52,406 bases of DNA from assembly GCA_031278215.1 (NCBI GenBank), contig JAITKV010000055.1, positions 1-52,406 on the forward strand, written 5' to 3'. The position numbers and the translations under genes are program-made. This document shows positions 24,969 to 33,188 of this stretch, piece by piece. This DNA is from Spirochaetaceae bacterium (GTDB taxonomy: Bacteria > Spirochaetota > Spirochaetia > Treponematales > Breznakiellaceae). The notes beneath the pieces are model-generated. The model saw nothing but the letters and a program-made list of their open reading frames with translations, was not told where the DNA came from and did not search any database. Positions within the stretch are counted from its first letter, which is position 1. The number at the start of each line of letters is the position of its first letter.

Positions 24969-26204
24969 CTATTCTTCGCCGTCCGGCTCCCTAGGAACCT
25001 CAAGGATCCATCCGTCATTGGCGGAAGCATCCAGAATAAGGGATTCCCCCGCGCTCTGTTCCCGAATTTTATACGTCCCCTCTCCCCGGTAAATAAAAAC
25101 CGCCGCTCCAAAGGCGGCGATATTGGCCTGATCTTCGGGCGCCTCGTTTCCGTAGATTACTCCGGCGGATTTTACAAAGGAGCCGGCGGTAAAGACCGCC
25201 CCGCCCTGGGAGGCCGCCCGGTTGGCGGAAATATATCCCCCCTGGATATCAATGGCGCTGGTATTATCCGAGGCTACGCCTCCGCCGTGTTCCGCCGCCC
25301 GGTTCCCGTGAATTTCCCCGGCCTTAAGGAGGATCTTCCCCTGGTCTATAAGCGCCACTCCCCCGCCGGAACCGGAGGAACGGTTCCCCCGGATAAGGCC
25401 CCCTTCCATGGTCAAGATCCCCGCCTGGTTTAACACTACCCCGCCGCCGGCTAAATCGGCGGTGTTATCGTGGATTGTCCCCCCGGACAGGGTAAAGACG
25501 CCGCCCTGGCGGATTGCCACGCCGCCGCCCCCCTGGGCATGGTTGTTGCTTATTTCCCCGTCCCGGATAGTCAAAACGCTGGATTCGCCTACCACCGCAA
25601 CCCCCCCGCCCATGGCGGCGGAAAAGTTGTCCAGGATCCGGCCCCCTTCAATAAAAAGGCTTCCCCCCGGAGCAACCACCACCCCGCCGCCCAGACCGCC
25701 GGATCTGTTGTTCCGTATCACCGCGCCGGGTCCCAGGGTAACCAAAGAACCGGAACCTATGCCCAGCCCCCCGCCTTCGTCGGACGCGGCGCCGCCGGAA
25801 ATTTCGATGTCCTCCAGACGGATATTTACCCTGCCCTTGACTAAAACCGCCCGCCGTCCGCTGCCCTCCGCGGACAGCGCCGCGGGCTCATCGTTCAAAG
25901 CCATTCCCCGGATAAGGATCCGGTCTTTTCCCGTACCCTGAATAATAAAAACCCTGCTGGCGTCGGTGGACTGTTCGCTGGCCACGTCGAGCTTTCCCAG
26001 GATCGTGATGATTTTAACGGGGCCTTCGGAGGCCATTACCAGGGCTTTAAAAAGCGAGCGAAAGGGAGTTTCTATCGAAAGGCCGTTGTTACGATCGCTG
26101 CCCCCCGCCATGACATAATAGGTATCGGAAACCGGATCCTTAGCAGAAAAACTGGCGCAGGCGCAGATAAAAAAAACAAAAAACAAAAAACCGGGATTTT
26201 TCAT
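24969..26204 (-). CDS. Right-handed beta-helix lipoprotein
   Basis: A 411-residue exported protein. The signal peptide ends ICACASFS, with a Cys suited to lipidation. After a short globular part starting YYVMAGGSDRNNGLS (a common opening of parallel beta-helix proteins with a GxDxNxG motif), at least nine imperfect ~23-residue coils follow, of the form GGGVAIRQGGVFTLSGGTI then HDNTA. Such folds occur in Pmp-like adhesins, pectate-lyase relatives and surface lipoproteins. No catalytic Asp cluster is evident, so adhesion or a structural role is more likely than polysaccharide cleavage. A weak TTGTAG-N17-TAAGCT promoter ends 9 nt before the ATG. Confidence 0.8.
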   Translation of the reverse strand: MKNPGFLFFVFFICACASFSAKDPVSDTYYVMAGGSDRNNGLSIETPFRSLFKALVMASEGPVKIITILGKLDVASEQSTDASRVFIIQGTGKDRILIRGMALNDEPAALSAEGSGRRAVLVKGRVNIRLEDIEISGGAASDEGGGLGIGSGSLVTLGPGAVIRNNRSGGLGGGVVVAPGGSLFIEGGRILDNFSAAMGGGVAVVGESSVLTIRDGEISNNHAQGGGGVAIRQGGVFTLSGGTIHDNTADLAGGGVVLNQAGILTMEGGLIRGNRSSGSGGGVALIDQGKILLKAGEIHGNRAAEHGGGVASDNTSAIDIQGGYISANRAASQGGAVFTAGSFVKSAGVIYGNEAPEDQANIAAFGAAVFIYRGEGTYKIREQSAGESLILDASANDGWILEVPREPDGEE

Positions 26205-26277
26205 ACCGCCATGAGCTTACCATGAAGCGGATTAAACTACAATACTCGGCCCCGGCGGGATCGCACCCCCGCCTCTA

Positions 26278-26351
26278 GGAGTTTGTTGCGCTTCGTGCAT
26301 AAAATCCTTAAAAAACCGCCTTATCAAGCGATTTTTTCCCTTGCAAACTCC
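26278..26351. repeat. 74-bp inverted-repeat element
   Basis: GGAGTTTG (26278-26285) and CAAACTCC (26344-26351) are perfect inverted ends; inside them TGCGCTT and AAGCG give partial further pairing. The AT-rich centre contrasts with the neighbourhood. It resembles a small palindromic mobile or REP-type unit, but only one copy is visible here. Confidence 0.5.
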
Positions 26352-26354
26352 ACT

Positions 26355-26420
26355 GGCGGCGCCAAAAGCGGCGCCAAGCGGCGCCAAGCGGCGCCAAAAG
26401 CGGCGCTAAGCGGCGCCAAA
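26355..26420. repeat. AAGCGGCGCC microsatellite-like array
   Basis: Six copies of GGCGCC, each itself palindromic, are spaced by CAAGC, CAAAAGC or similar (unit length 10 or 12). The array directly follows the 74-bp inverted repeat and ends 19 bp beyond the stop of the HPt gene. Slippage is the likely origin; one unit has mutated to GGCGCT. Confidence 0.8.
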
Positions 26421-26439
26421 ACCTACAAGCGCACAGGCC

Positions 26440-27087
26440 CTAGGGGCCCAGGGCGCTTAGCGCCATCTCCTGGCTCGGCCGCCGCTCTTCAATACTCTTA
26501 AGGACAAGATCGTAATCCAGATTTTCCACATGGGCGGATAGTTGATCCACAAACGCGTCGGTGGCGGCGTCGTCAAAGGTTTTTGTCCGCAGTTCCCCCA
26601 CCAGGGAATCGGCCTCGCTGCTGGCCCCGGTGGAACAGGCCCTGTGCAGCATATCGAGTTTTTCTTCAAGAAAGTTAACGGAGGCCCTTTGCCGGACCCG
26701 GGGTTTTTCCGCGGCGGAAGAAAGGGCAAAACGCAGGGCGGCCACTAGGCCGTTCAGAAGTTCCATAAGCGGAGCGGCGCCGGAACCGCATACCCCATAA
26801 TCCCCCTGCCGCGCGGCCCGTTCCAGTTCCAGGGCCCTTTGGGACAAATCCCCGGCGCCGATGCCGGCCAGGATGCCCTTAAGCCCGTGGCAGGCTAAGG
26901 TATAGGCGTTCCAGTCTTCTTCTGCCAGGGCAGCCTTTAGGGAGGATATTTGGGCTTCGGCGTCTTTGCAAAAAAGGCGCAGCCCTTCGCCATAGGCCGC
27001 TCTGCTGCACCGCACCCTGGACAAGCCGTCCCAGATATCAAGACTTTCAATATGGATAAGCCGGGTAAACAGCAAAGCCAGGTCCAT
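26440..27087 (-). CDS. HPt (histidine phosphotransfer) domain protein
   Basis: A 215-residue helical protein. The HPt signature lies near residue 70: ACHGLKGILAGIGA (HxxKG, phosphorylated His), followed by LSQRALELERAARQGD, the expected second helix. The C-terminal ~100 residues form a second helical region without a matching His motif. Such proteins relay phosphate between hybrid kinases and response regulators; no cognate kinase lies adjacent. I choose the ATG at 27085-27087 because a promoter ends 5 nt upstream of it; an upstream in-frame GTG (27100-27102) lies outside the predicted transcript. Confidence 0.78.
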   Translation of the reverse strand: MDLALLFTRLIHIESLDIWDGLSRVRCSRAAYGEGLRLFCKDAEAQISSLKAALAEEDWNAYTLACHGLKGILAGIGAGDLSQRALELERAARQGDYGVCGSGAAPLMELLNGLVAALRFALSSAAEKPRVRQRASVNFLEEKLDMLHRACSTGASSEADSLVGELRTKTFDDAATDAFVDQLSAHVENLDYDLVLKSIEERRPSQEMALSALGP

Positions 27088-27092
27088 GAACC

Positions 27093-27121
27093 ATAGTACC
27101 ACGGGAAAATAAATTGGTCAA
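27093..27121 (-). promoter_or_regulatory. HPt gene promoter, predicted leaderless transcript
   Basis: Minus strand: TTGACC (27121-27116), exactly 17 nt, TACTAT (27098-27093), 5 nt, ATG at 27087. This is the same TTGACC-17-box-5-ATG layout as at ychF. Confidence 0.65.
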
Positions 27122-27187
27122 AGCCTATGGAGTAATTTATCGTTTTCTTTTATTATTACAATATTAGCAGTAGGTACGGAGGCTTGG

Positions 27188-28414
27188 ATGAAACTATACA
27201 GCCACGGTCAGGTGGTTTTTCTTTCGGTCCTGGCGGGACTTGCGGCGATCTTTGCCGTCCTGGGGCTAATTTTTTTTACCGGGGCCCTTTCTCCTTCCGG
27301 TAGGGCCGTAGAAAACACAGACCTTGCCTCCGGCGGATCCTTCCGGTCATCCGGCGGGCTGCGGACAGAAGGCCGGGCCTATACGGCCGCGGATCTGGTT
27401 CCCTACAGTGCCGGCGAACAGGAAAACATTACCGTTTACGAGCAGTACAACGAGGCGGTGGTAAACATTACCACCGAAATCGTAGGCATTAACTGGTTCC
27501 TTGAACCGGTTCCCCAAAGCGGGGGTTCCGGCTCCGGCTCAATTATCGACACCCAGGGTTTTGTCCTAACCAACTACCATGTGATCCAAAAGGCATATAA
27601 GGTCTTTATCAACCTTTTCGACGGTTCCCAGGTGGAAGGAACCGTGGTGGGAACGGATCCGGAAAACGATCTGGCCATTCTTAAATTTACCCCTCCCCGG
27701 GGAATAAATCTTAAAACCATACCCTACGGCGATTCAAGCGCCCTTAAGGTGGGCCAAAAGGTACTAGCCATCGGGAACCCCTTTGCCCTGGAGCGGACGC
27801 TGACGGTGGGGATCGTATCCGGCCTGGGCCGGCCCATCCAGATTTCCCGGCAGAACATAGTCAGGGACATGATCCAAACCGACGCGTCCATTAACCCCGG
27901 CAATTCCGGGGGGCCCCTGCTGGATTCCCAGGGAAGGATGATCGGCATAAATACGATGATCTATTCCCCCTCCGGCGGTTCGGTGGGCATAGGCTTTGCG
28001 GTGCCGGTAAATACCGCCAAGCGGGTGGTGGCGGAACTTATTGAAAACGGCAGGGTCCGCCGGGGCTGGATAGACGCTTCGGTGGTGCAGCTTTTTCCCG
28101 CGTTGGTGCAATACGCAAAACTTCCCGTATCCGAGGGCCTGCTTATTTCCAGGACCAAGCGTAACGGCCTTGCCGAACGGGCGGGGATACGCCAGGGTTC
28201 CGAACCGGTCCGCTATGGCTCCAGCGTAATCTACCTGGGGGGCGACATCCTTATCATGGCGGATAACATGAAGGTGTCTACCCTGGCGGACCTTTACGCC
28301 GCGCTGGAAGACAACAAGCCGGGGGATCAGGTGGAGGTGGAGGTGATCCGCGCCGGCAAACCCGTCCGGCTTCGCCTAAGCCTGGCAAACCGGGAAGAGG
28401 TGCTGGATCAGTGA
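27188..28414 (+). CDS. htrA: HtrA/Deg-type serine protease with PDZ domain
   Basis: A 408-residue membrane-anchored periplasmic protease. An N-terminal membrane segment (VVFLSVLAGLAAIFAVLGLIF) is not followed by a signal cleavage site, so it is an anchor. The trypsin-like domain holds the full triad: His in LTNYHVI, Asp in ENDLAILK, Ser in INPGNSGGPL. A single PDZ domain follows (residues ~300-400, ending VEVIRAGKPVRLRLSL), which makes it DegS/HtrA-like rather than the two-PDZ DegP. It would degrade or sense misfolded envelope proteins. TACGGAGG defines the start. Its stop overlaps the start of the HAD gene (GTGA). Confidence 0.92.
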   Translation: MKLYSHGQVVFLSVLAGLAAIFAVLGLIFFTGALSPSGRAVENTDLASGGSFRSSGGLRTEGRAYTAADLVPYSAGEQENITVYEQYNEAVVNITTEIVGINWFLEPVPQSGGSGSGSIIDTQGFVLTNYHVIQKAYKVFINLFDGSQVEGTVVGTDPENDLAILKFTPPRGINLKTIPYGDSSALKVGQKVLAIGNPFALERTLTVGIVSGLGRPIQISRQNIVRDMIQTDASINPGNSGGPLLDSQGRMIGINTMIYSPSGGSVGIGFAVPVNTAKRVVAELIENGRVRRGWIDASVVQLFPALVQYAKLPVSEGLLISRTKRNGLAERAGIRQGSEPVRYGSSVIYLGGDILIMADNMKVSTLADLYAALEDNKPGDQVEVEVIRAGKPVRLRLSLANREEVLDQ

Positions 28415-29325
28415 CCGGAACCGCCGCCCCGGACACGGAAAGCTCCGGGGTTAAGGTTTTAGAAAATTCCCCGGAGGAAGACTGGGCAATAGAGGAGATA
28501 AACCCCTCCGGCGTCCGGGGCCCCGGCGTCCGGGGCCCCGGCCTCCGGGGACATTTCCGCTCCGCCATATTTGATTTTGACGGCACCATAAGCCTTATCC
28601 GCGAAGGGTGGCAGGGGATCATGATCCCCTATTTTACCGCGGAACTTGCCGCCTGCCCCGGCGCGGCGCGGATCCCCCCGGGGCTTTTGGAAGAAGAGGT
28701 CCGGAATTTTATCTATGTAAACACGGGCAAACAAACCATATACCAGTGTATAGAACTGGCGGAGCGGGTAAAAAAACTCGGGGGCAGGGCCCGGGGGGCG
28801 CTGGAATATAAAAAAGAATACCATCGCCGCCTTTCACGGCGCATTGCGGGACGCATTGCGGAGCTTAGAGAAAATCCCGGGGCCGCGGAAAAATACCTGG
28901 TTCCGGGAAGCCTTGCCATCCTGGGAGCCCTTAAAGAACGGGGCCTCCCGCTGTATCTGGCCAGCGGAACCGACGAAGTCTATGTAACACAGGAGGCCCG
29001 GCTTTTAGGGGTGGAGGGGTATTTTGACGGAATTTACGGCGCCCGGGATAACTACAAAAGCTTTTCCAAAAAAATGCTTATCCGCCGCATTATTAGCGGC
29101 CGGGGGCTTCGGGGAGAAGAACTTCTGGGATTCGGCGACGGGTATGTGGAAATAGAAAACATTAAAAGCGCCGGGGGCTTTGCCTGCGGCCTTGCCACGG
29201 ACGAACGGCGCCGGCGGGGGGTGGACCGGTGGAAACGGAACCGCCTGGAAGCCTCGGGGGCGGATATTATTATCCCCGATTTTACCGGCGCCGGCAAACT
29301 TATGGACTACCTGTTTCCCCCATAA
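28411..29325 (+). CDS. HAD-superfamily phosphatase, first gene of sugar-phosphate module
   Basis: A 304-residue HAD hydrolase. It starts at GTG overlapping the htrA stop. The first ~45 residues are low-complexity and include three VRGPG-like repeats. Motif I is IFDFDGTISLI, followed by a helical cap, motif II LYLASGTD, a Lys in NYKSFSKK, and motif IV GFGDGYVEIE. It is a C1-capped phosphatase or phosphomutase; the sugar-kinase and isomerase genes downstream make a sugar phosphate the likely substrate. In heptose pathways a HAD enzyme (GmhB) removes a phosphate, but this protein is longer than GmhB and not clearly orthologous. Confidence 0.75.
   Translation: MTGTAAPDTESSGVKVLENSPEEDWAIEEINPSGVRGPGVRGPGLRGHFRSAIFDFDGTISLIREGWQGIMIPYFTAELAACPGAARIPPGLLEEEVRNFIYVNTGKQTIYQCIELAERVKKLGGRARGALEYKKEYHRRLSRRIAGRIAELRENPGAAEKYLVPGSLAILGALKERGLPLYLASGTDEVYVTQEARLLGVEGYFDGIYGARDNYKSFSKKMLIRRIISGRGLRGEELLGFGDGYVEIENIKSAGGFACGLATDERRRRGVDRWKRNRLEASGADIIIPDFTGAGKLMDYLFPP
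28510..28550 (+). repeat. 15-bp tandem repeat in the HAD gene
   Basis: GGCGTCCGGGGCCCC occurs at 28510-28524 and 28525-28539, with a truncated third copy, encoding VRGPG repeats in the disordered N-terminus ahead of the catalytic domain. Confidence 0.85.
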
Positions 29326-29395
29326 CTTGTCCGGGCAAAACCGTGTCCCGCGGAAACAGTTCCGCTAAAGCAGCTTTTAGAACCCAGGAGGGGCC

Positions 29396-30364
29396 ATGCC
29401 CTTTGAACAATTTGACAGATCCCGCCTAGAACTGCTTCCTATTTCCCGGCGGGTACACGATCTGGATCTTTCGGTGATGCTGGATCCGGACGGCCCCGGG
29501 CCTTCTTTTTCCCATCCCGCCATTGACATTTTGGCGGAACGTATTCTTAAAGCCAGGGAACGGGGCGCCGCGGTGCTGATGATGATGGGGGCCCACGTGA
29601 TCCGTGCCGGAACCGCTCCGTACCTTATCCGGCTTATGGAAAAAAACCTTATTACCCACTTTGCCCTAAACGGCGCCGGGGCAATCCATGACTTTGAATT
29701 TGCAGAAATCGGAGGAACCACCGAAAATGTGGCCAGGTACATCAGCCAGGGCCAGTTTGGCCTGTGGATCGAAGACGGCTTGATTAACGAGGCGGTACAA
29801 CAGGGAGACGCCCGGGGGCTGGGCTTTGGAGAATCCGTCGGCAGATACATTGAAGAAAACGCCTTTCCCCACCGGCAGTACAGCCTCTTTGCCGCGGGCT
29901 ACCGGCTGCAGGTTCCCGTAACCGTCCACGTGGGAATAGGCTGCGACATAGTCCATGAACACGCAAACGCCGACGGCGCCGCCATAGGCCGGGCCAGTTA
30001 TACCGATTTTTTAATATACGCCAGGACGGTGGAAAATTTGGAAAACGGCGTTTTTCTTAACGTTGGTTCCGCCGTAACCGGGCCCGAGGTATACCTAAAA
30101 TGCCTTTCCATGGCCCGCAATGTGGCCCGCCAGCGGGGCCGGAAGATCGTCCATTTTACCACCGCGGTGTTTGATCTGCTTCCGCTGGAAGGGGTTCAGG
30201 TTCGGGACGCGCCGGAAAAAACAGACCCCCGGTATTACTTTCGGCCCTGGAAAACCATCCTGGCCCGGACCGTGGCGGAGGGAGGGGAAAGCTATTACAT
30301 CCAGGGTTCACACAGGGAGACGATCCCCGGGTTGGCAAAAAAGCTGCTTCAGGAAAACGTCTAA
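29396..30364 (+). CDS. Deoxyhypusine synthase-like protein in sugar module
   Basis: A 322-residue protein. The segment MMGAHVIRAGTAPYLIRLM, then HFALNGAGAIHDFEFAEIGG, recalls deoxyhypusine-synthase-fold proteins that bind NAD, and the C-terminal GPEVYLKCLSMAR helix carries a Lys, but the canonical GGGxxKH motif of true deoxyhypusine synthase is not present. Bacteria lack eIF5A, so the classical reaction is out. Its place between a HAD phosphatase and SIS, PfkB and ROK genes points to NAD-dependent chemistry on a sugar phosphate, possibly epimerisation or oxidation. AGGAGGGG precedes the ATG. Fold assignment is by eye and the function is unknown. Confidence 0.55.
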   Translation: MPFEQFDRSRLELLPISRRVHDLDLSVMLDPDGPGPSFSHPAIDILAERILKARERGAAVLMMMGAHVIRAGTAPYLIRLMEKNLITHFALNGAGAIHDFEFAEIGGTTENVARYISQGQFGLWIEDGLINEAVQQGDARGLGFGESVGRYIEENAFPHRQYSLFAAGYRLQVPVTVHVGIGCDIVHEHANADGAAIGRASYTDFLIYARTVENLENGVFLNVGSAVTGPEVYLKCLSMARNVARQRGRKIVHFTTAVFDLLPLEGVQVRDAPEKTDPRYYFRPWKTILARTVAEGGESYYIQGSHRETIPGLAKKLLQENV

Positions 30365-30431
30365 ACGCTTAAGGCGTTCCCAAAACTTCGGTTTTTGGAA
30401 AACAAGCCCCGCTTGTCAACAAGCCCCGCTT
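30364..30431 (+). promoter_or_regulatory. Cluster of small hairpins upstream of the SIS gene
   Basis: In the 115-bp gap: AACGC-TTAAG-GCGTT (30364-30378), then CCAAAAC-TTCG-GTTTTTGG (30380-30398, UUCG tetraloop with one bulge), then a 14-nt direct repeat AACAAGCCCCGCTT at 30401-30414 and 30418-30431, the first copy of which also folds (ACAAG/CTTGT). This looks like an mRNA processing or expression-balancing element within the operon. Confidence 0.5.
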
Positions 30432-30479
30432 TAGTTTCCGGATGTTTTCTTAACCTTATCTTGACGGAGGATTTTATCG

Positions 30480-31058
30480 ATGGAAGAGTACCTTAAAGAA
30501 TACACCGCCGCTTTAACGGCATGCATGAACAGCCTTGACGGGGGGGAATTTAAAAAAATCATCGCCATTCTGGGAGAGGCCTATAAAAACGACAAACAGG
30601 TATTTATCGCCGGGAACGGAGGCAGCGCGGGAAGCGCCAATCATTTTGTCTGCGACTTTGGAAAAAACGCCGTGGACTTTAAATCGGGAAAGCGGCGGTT
30701 TAGGATTATCTCCCTGTCGGACAACATAGAAAAATTTTCCGCCATCGCCAACGATATTTCCTTTGAAGAAACCTTTAGTTTCCAGCTTGCCAATTTAATG
30801 AACCCCGGAGACGTCCTTATTGTTATCAGCGCCTCGGGCAGTTCCCCCAATGTGATCCGGGCCTGCGAATTCGCTAAATCCAGGGAGGCAAAAATTATAG
30901 TCCTGGCGGGCTTTAAAGGAGGAAGAATAAAAGACTTTGCCAGCGCCGCGATGATCGCGGACCTTACAAGCTATGAACAGATAGAGGACATACACCTTAT
31001 GGTGCTTCACATGATCATTTTTTATATCAAAAACCATCCCGAAGTTCTGGGCCTGTAA
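30480..31058 (+). CDS. SIS-domain sugar-phosphate isomerase, GmhA-like
   Basis: A 192-residue single SIS-domain protein. The phosphate-binding segments GNGGSAGSANHFVCD and VISASGSSPNVIRA match those of GmhA, sedoheptulose-7-phosphate isomerase (GNGGSAADAQH type), and EQIEDIHLMVLHMI is the usual C-terminal helix. GmhA makes D-glycero-D-manno-heptose 7-phosphate, the first step to the ADP- or GDP-heptoses of envelope glycans. GACGGAGG lies upstream of the ATG. Next to a PfkB-type kinase this fits heptose synthesis, but the DHS-like and ROK neighbours are not part of the known route. Confidence 0.82.
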   Translation: MEEYLKEYTAALTACMNSLDGGEFKKIIAILGEAYKNDKQVFIAGNGGSAGSANHFVCDFGKNAVDFKSGKRRFRIISLSDNIEKFSAIANDISFEETFSFQLANLMNPGDVLIVISASGSSPNVIRACEFAKSREAKIIVLAGFKGGRIKDFASAAMIADLTSYEQIEDIHLMVLHMIIFYIKNHPEVLGL

Positions 31059-31059
31059 C

Positions 31060-32133
31060 ATGCCCGTATTACGCGAAGACCGGCTTGAATTTTTTCTTTC
31101 TTCTTTTCCCCGTCTGCGGATTGCCGTGGTGGGGGATCTGTTCCTGGACCAGTGGCTTGAAGTAGACCGCGGCCTGGACGAGGTTTCGCTGGAAACGGGG
31201 CTTACCGCATACCAGGTGGTGCGCAAGCGGCTCTACGCCGGCGCCGCGGGAACCGTCCTGGCCAACCTGGCGGCCCTGGAGGCCGGGGAGCTCTACGCCA
31301 TAGGTTTTACCGGCGACGACGGCGAAGGGTTTGAACTGCGGCGAAAACTTGCGGAATTGTCCGTTAACACCGGCGCCCTGGCGGTCCTTCCGGACCGCAT
31401 GACCCCCACCTACACCAAACCGGTTTTTTTGCAGGCCCCCGAAGGAAAATTTATAGAATCCCACCGCTTCGATCACCGGAATACACAACCGGTCTCCAGG
31501 GCCGCCGAAGATGCGATCATCTTTTCCCTGCACAAAATTGCCGAAAAGGTAGACGCCATTATCGCTTTGGATCAGCTTACCGCGGAACTCCAGGGCGTCC
31601 TAGGCCCCCGGGTGCGGGAAGCGCTGACGCAAATCGCCGCTTCCAGAGCGGGCCTTATCGTGTACGCCGATTCCCGGGCATTCATAAGCCGCTTTCGGCG
31701 AATAATTATCAAGTGCAACGATCATGAGGCCATGCGGATTGTCCATCCGGAAAAAACTATCCCTTTCCATGAACGGATCGGCGTCGAAGAGCTTATACCC
31801 TGCCTGCGGGAACTGGAAAAAAGTTCCGGCGGCCGGGTGTTTATTTCCTGCGGGGCCCAGGGGGTTCTGGTCCGGGATAAAAACGGCACGCCCCTTTTAG
31901 TCCCCGCCATTCCCGTTCCGCCCCCCGTGGATACCGTGGGGGCCGGGGACGCGTGCAGTTCCGGCATAGTCGGCGCCCTGTGCTGCGGGGCAAGCGGCGA
32001 AGAAGCCGCGGCCCTGGGAAACATTGTGGCGTCAATTACCATCCAAACCATAGGCAGCACCGGCACGGCAAGCCCAAGCCAGGTGCGGGACCGCTACGCC
32101 GCGGCGTTCCACGGCGCCGGGGGCGGCCGGTGA
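31060..32133 (+). CDS. PfkB-family carbohydrate kinase (HldE N-domain-like)
   Basis: A 357-residue ribokinase-family kinase. The start RIAVVGDLFLDQWLEVD and the catalytic motif DTVGAGDACSSGIVGAL (GAGD, with the Asp base) are clear, and GAAGTVLANLAAL follows the substrate-lid region. It resembles the kinase domain of RfaE/HldE, which phosphorylates heptose 7-phosphate at C1, but lacks a nucleotidyltransferase domain. It begins one base after the SIS gene stop and overlaps the ROK gene by GTGA, so the three are tightly coupled. The exact sugar is not provable from sequence. Confidence 0.82.
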   Translation: MPVLREDRLEFFLSSFPRLRIAVVGDLFLDQWLEVDRGLDEVSLETGLTAYQVVRKRLYAGAAGTVLANLAALEAGELYAIGFTGDDGEGFELRRKLAELSVNTGALAVLPDRMTPTYTKPVFLQAPEGKFIESHRFDHRNTQPVSRAAEDAIIFSLHKIAEKVDAIIALDQLTAELQGVLGPRVREALTQIAASRAGLIVYADSRAFISRFRRIIIKCNDHEAMRIVHPEKTIPFHERIGVEELIPCLRELEKSSGGRVFISCGAQGVLVRDKNGTPLLVPAIPVPPPVDTVGAGDACSSGIVGALCCGASGEEAAALGNIVASITIQTIGSTGTASPSQVRDRYAAAFHGAGGGR

Positions 32134-33125
32134 CGGCGCCCGGCGGCGCCGCGAAGAACCGGCGGCCGAAGCCCCCCGTTCTGGCCCTGGACATGGGGGG
32201 GTCCAAATTCATTACCGGCCTGGTAAGCGAAGACGGAAAGATCCTCAGATCCCGCCGGCAAAACTGGAGTGAAACCGCGGCGGGCAAAACCCTCAGCGCC
32301 GAGGGGCTTCTGGCGGACATATATCCTGCGATCCGGAACATGCTTGCCCTGGCCGATCCCGCCCCCCTGATTTTGGGGGCCGCCATTCCGGGACTGGCGG
32401 ATCCAAGCCGGGGCCTGTGGGTAGAAGCAAGCTTTTCCGGCATCCGGGACTTTCCCGTGGCGTCAATTCTGGAAAAAGAATTCGGGCTTTCCGTAAAGAT
32501 AGAAAACGACGTTAACGCCTGCGCTCTGGCGGAACGGAAATTCGGCTGCTGCGGCGGGCCCGGCTGCGAACCGGTGGATGACTTTTTATGGGTTACCGTG
32601 TCCAACGGTATCGGGGGCTGCATCTTTGCCCGGGGAAAGCTCTATACCGGTTTTTCGGGAAACGCCGGAGAAATAGGCCACGTCATTGTGGAAGAAGGCC
32701 CCGGCGCCCGGCCCTGCAAAGCCGGCCACCGGGGCTGCGCGGAAATGCACGCCTCCGGGCGGGGGCTGGCAAAAAATTACCTTGCCCTGGGGGGAAGCCG
32801 GACCGCGGAGGGAACGGAACCGGACGCCAAGGCCATTGAAGCCTTGGCCCGCAAAGGAGACCCCGCGGCGATAAGGACCTACCAATTGGAGGGGCTTTAC
32901 CTGGGCCGGGCCATCGGAGCCGCGGTTAACCTGCTAAACCCCGGCCGGGTAATTATTGGAGGGGGCGTTTCCCTGGGCTACGATCTTTTTAAAGTTTCCC
33001 TGGAAGAAACCTTAGAAACCCATGTCTACAAAAACGCCAATCCCCGGCTGCGGGTGGAACCAAGCCCCCTGGGTTATAACGCCGCCCTGCTGGGCGCGGC
33101 GGCCCTGGGCTTAGAGGAAGGCTGA
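32130..33125 (+). CDS. ROK-family sugar kinase with altered zinc motif
   Basis: A 331-residue ROK kinase starting at GTG (32130-32132) inside the PfkB stop. Nucleotide loop: LALDMGGSKFITGLV. Catalytic Asp: ENDVNACALAE. The ROK zinc motif is degenerate: GHVIVEEGP is normal but the cluster reads CKAGHRGCAEMHASG, so the second Cys of the usual CxCGxxGCxE is Ala. Other residues look intact (ERKFG, GGGVSLGYDLF), so the enzyme may still work with a weakened or absent zinc. A glucokinase- or N-acetylmannosamine-type substrate is typical. Two kinases (PfkB and ROK) in one operon imply two phosphorylation steps or two entry sugars. Confidence 0.85.
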   Translation: MTAPGGAAKNRRPKPPVLALDMGGSKFITGLVSEDGKILRSRRQNWSETAAGKTLSAEGLLADIYPAIRNMLALADPAPLILGAAIPGLADPSRGLWVEASFSGIRDFPVASILEKEFGLSVKIENDVNACALAERKFGCCGGPGCEPVDDFLWVTVSNGIGGCIFARGKLYTGFSGNAGEIGHVIVEEGPGARPCKAGHRGCAEMHASGRGLAKNYLALGGSRTAEGTEPDAKAIEALARKGDPAAIRTYQLEGLYLGRAIGAAVNLLNPGRVIIGGGVSLGYDLFKVSLEETLETHVYKNANPRLRVEPSPLGYNAALLGAAALGLEEG

Positions 33126-33126
33126 C

Positions 33127-33150
33127 AAAAGCCGCCGGGGTTTTGGCGGC
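33127..33150 (-). terminator. Rho-independent-type terminator after trpS
   Basis: On the minus strand: GCCGCC-AAAACCCC-GGCGGC followed by TTTT (33130-33127). It lies 39 bp beyond the trpS stop. Read on the plus strand the same hairpin immediately follows the ROK gene, so it may serve both. Confidence 0.6.
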
Positions 33151-33188
33151 GGGGCCCTGCGCGCCGGAAGGGTCCCGAAAACCGGGGC

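Noticed and set aside
26278-26351. Integron attC-like site (inverted ends, similar length)
   Set aside because: The ends do not give the RYYYAAC/GTTRRRY core sites and there is no cassette arrangement or integrase nearby.
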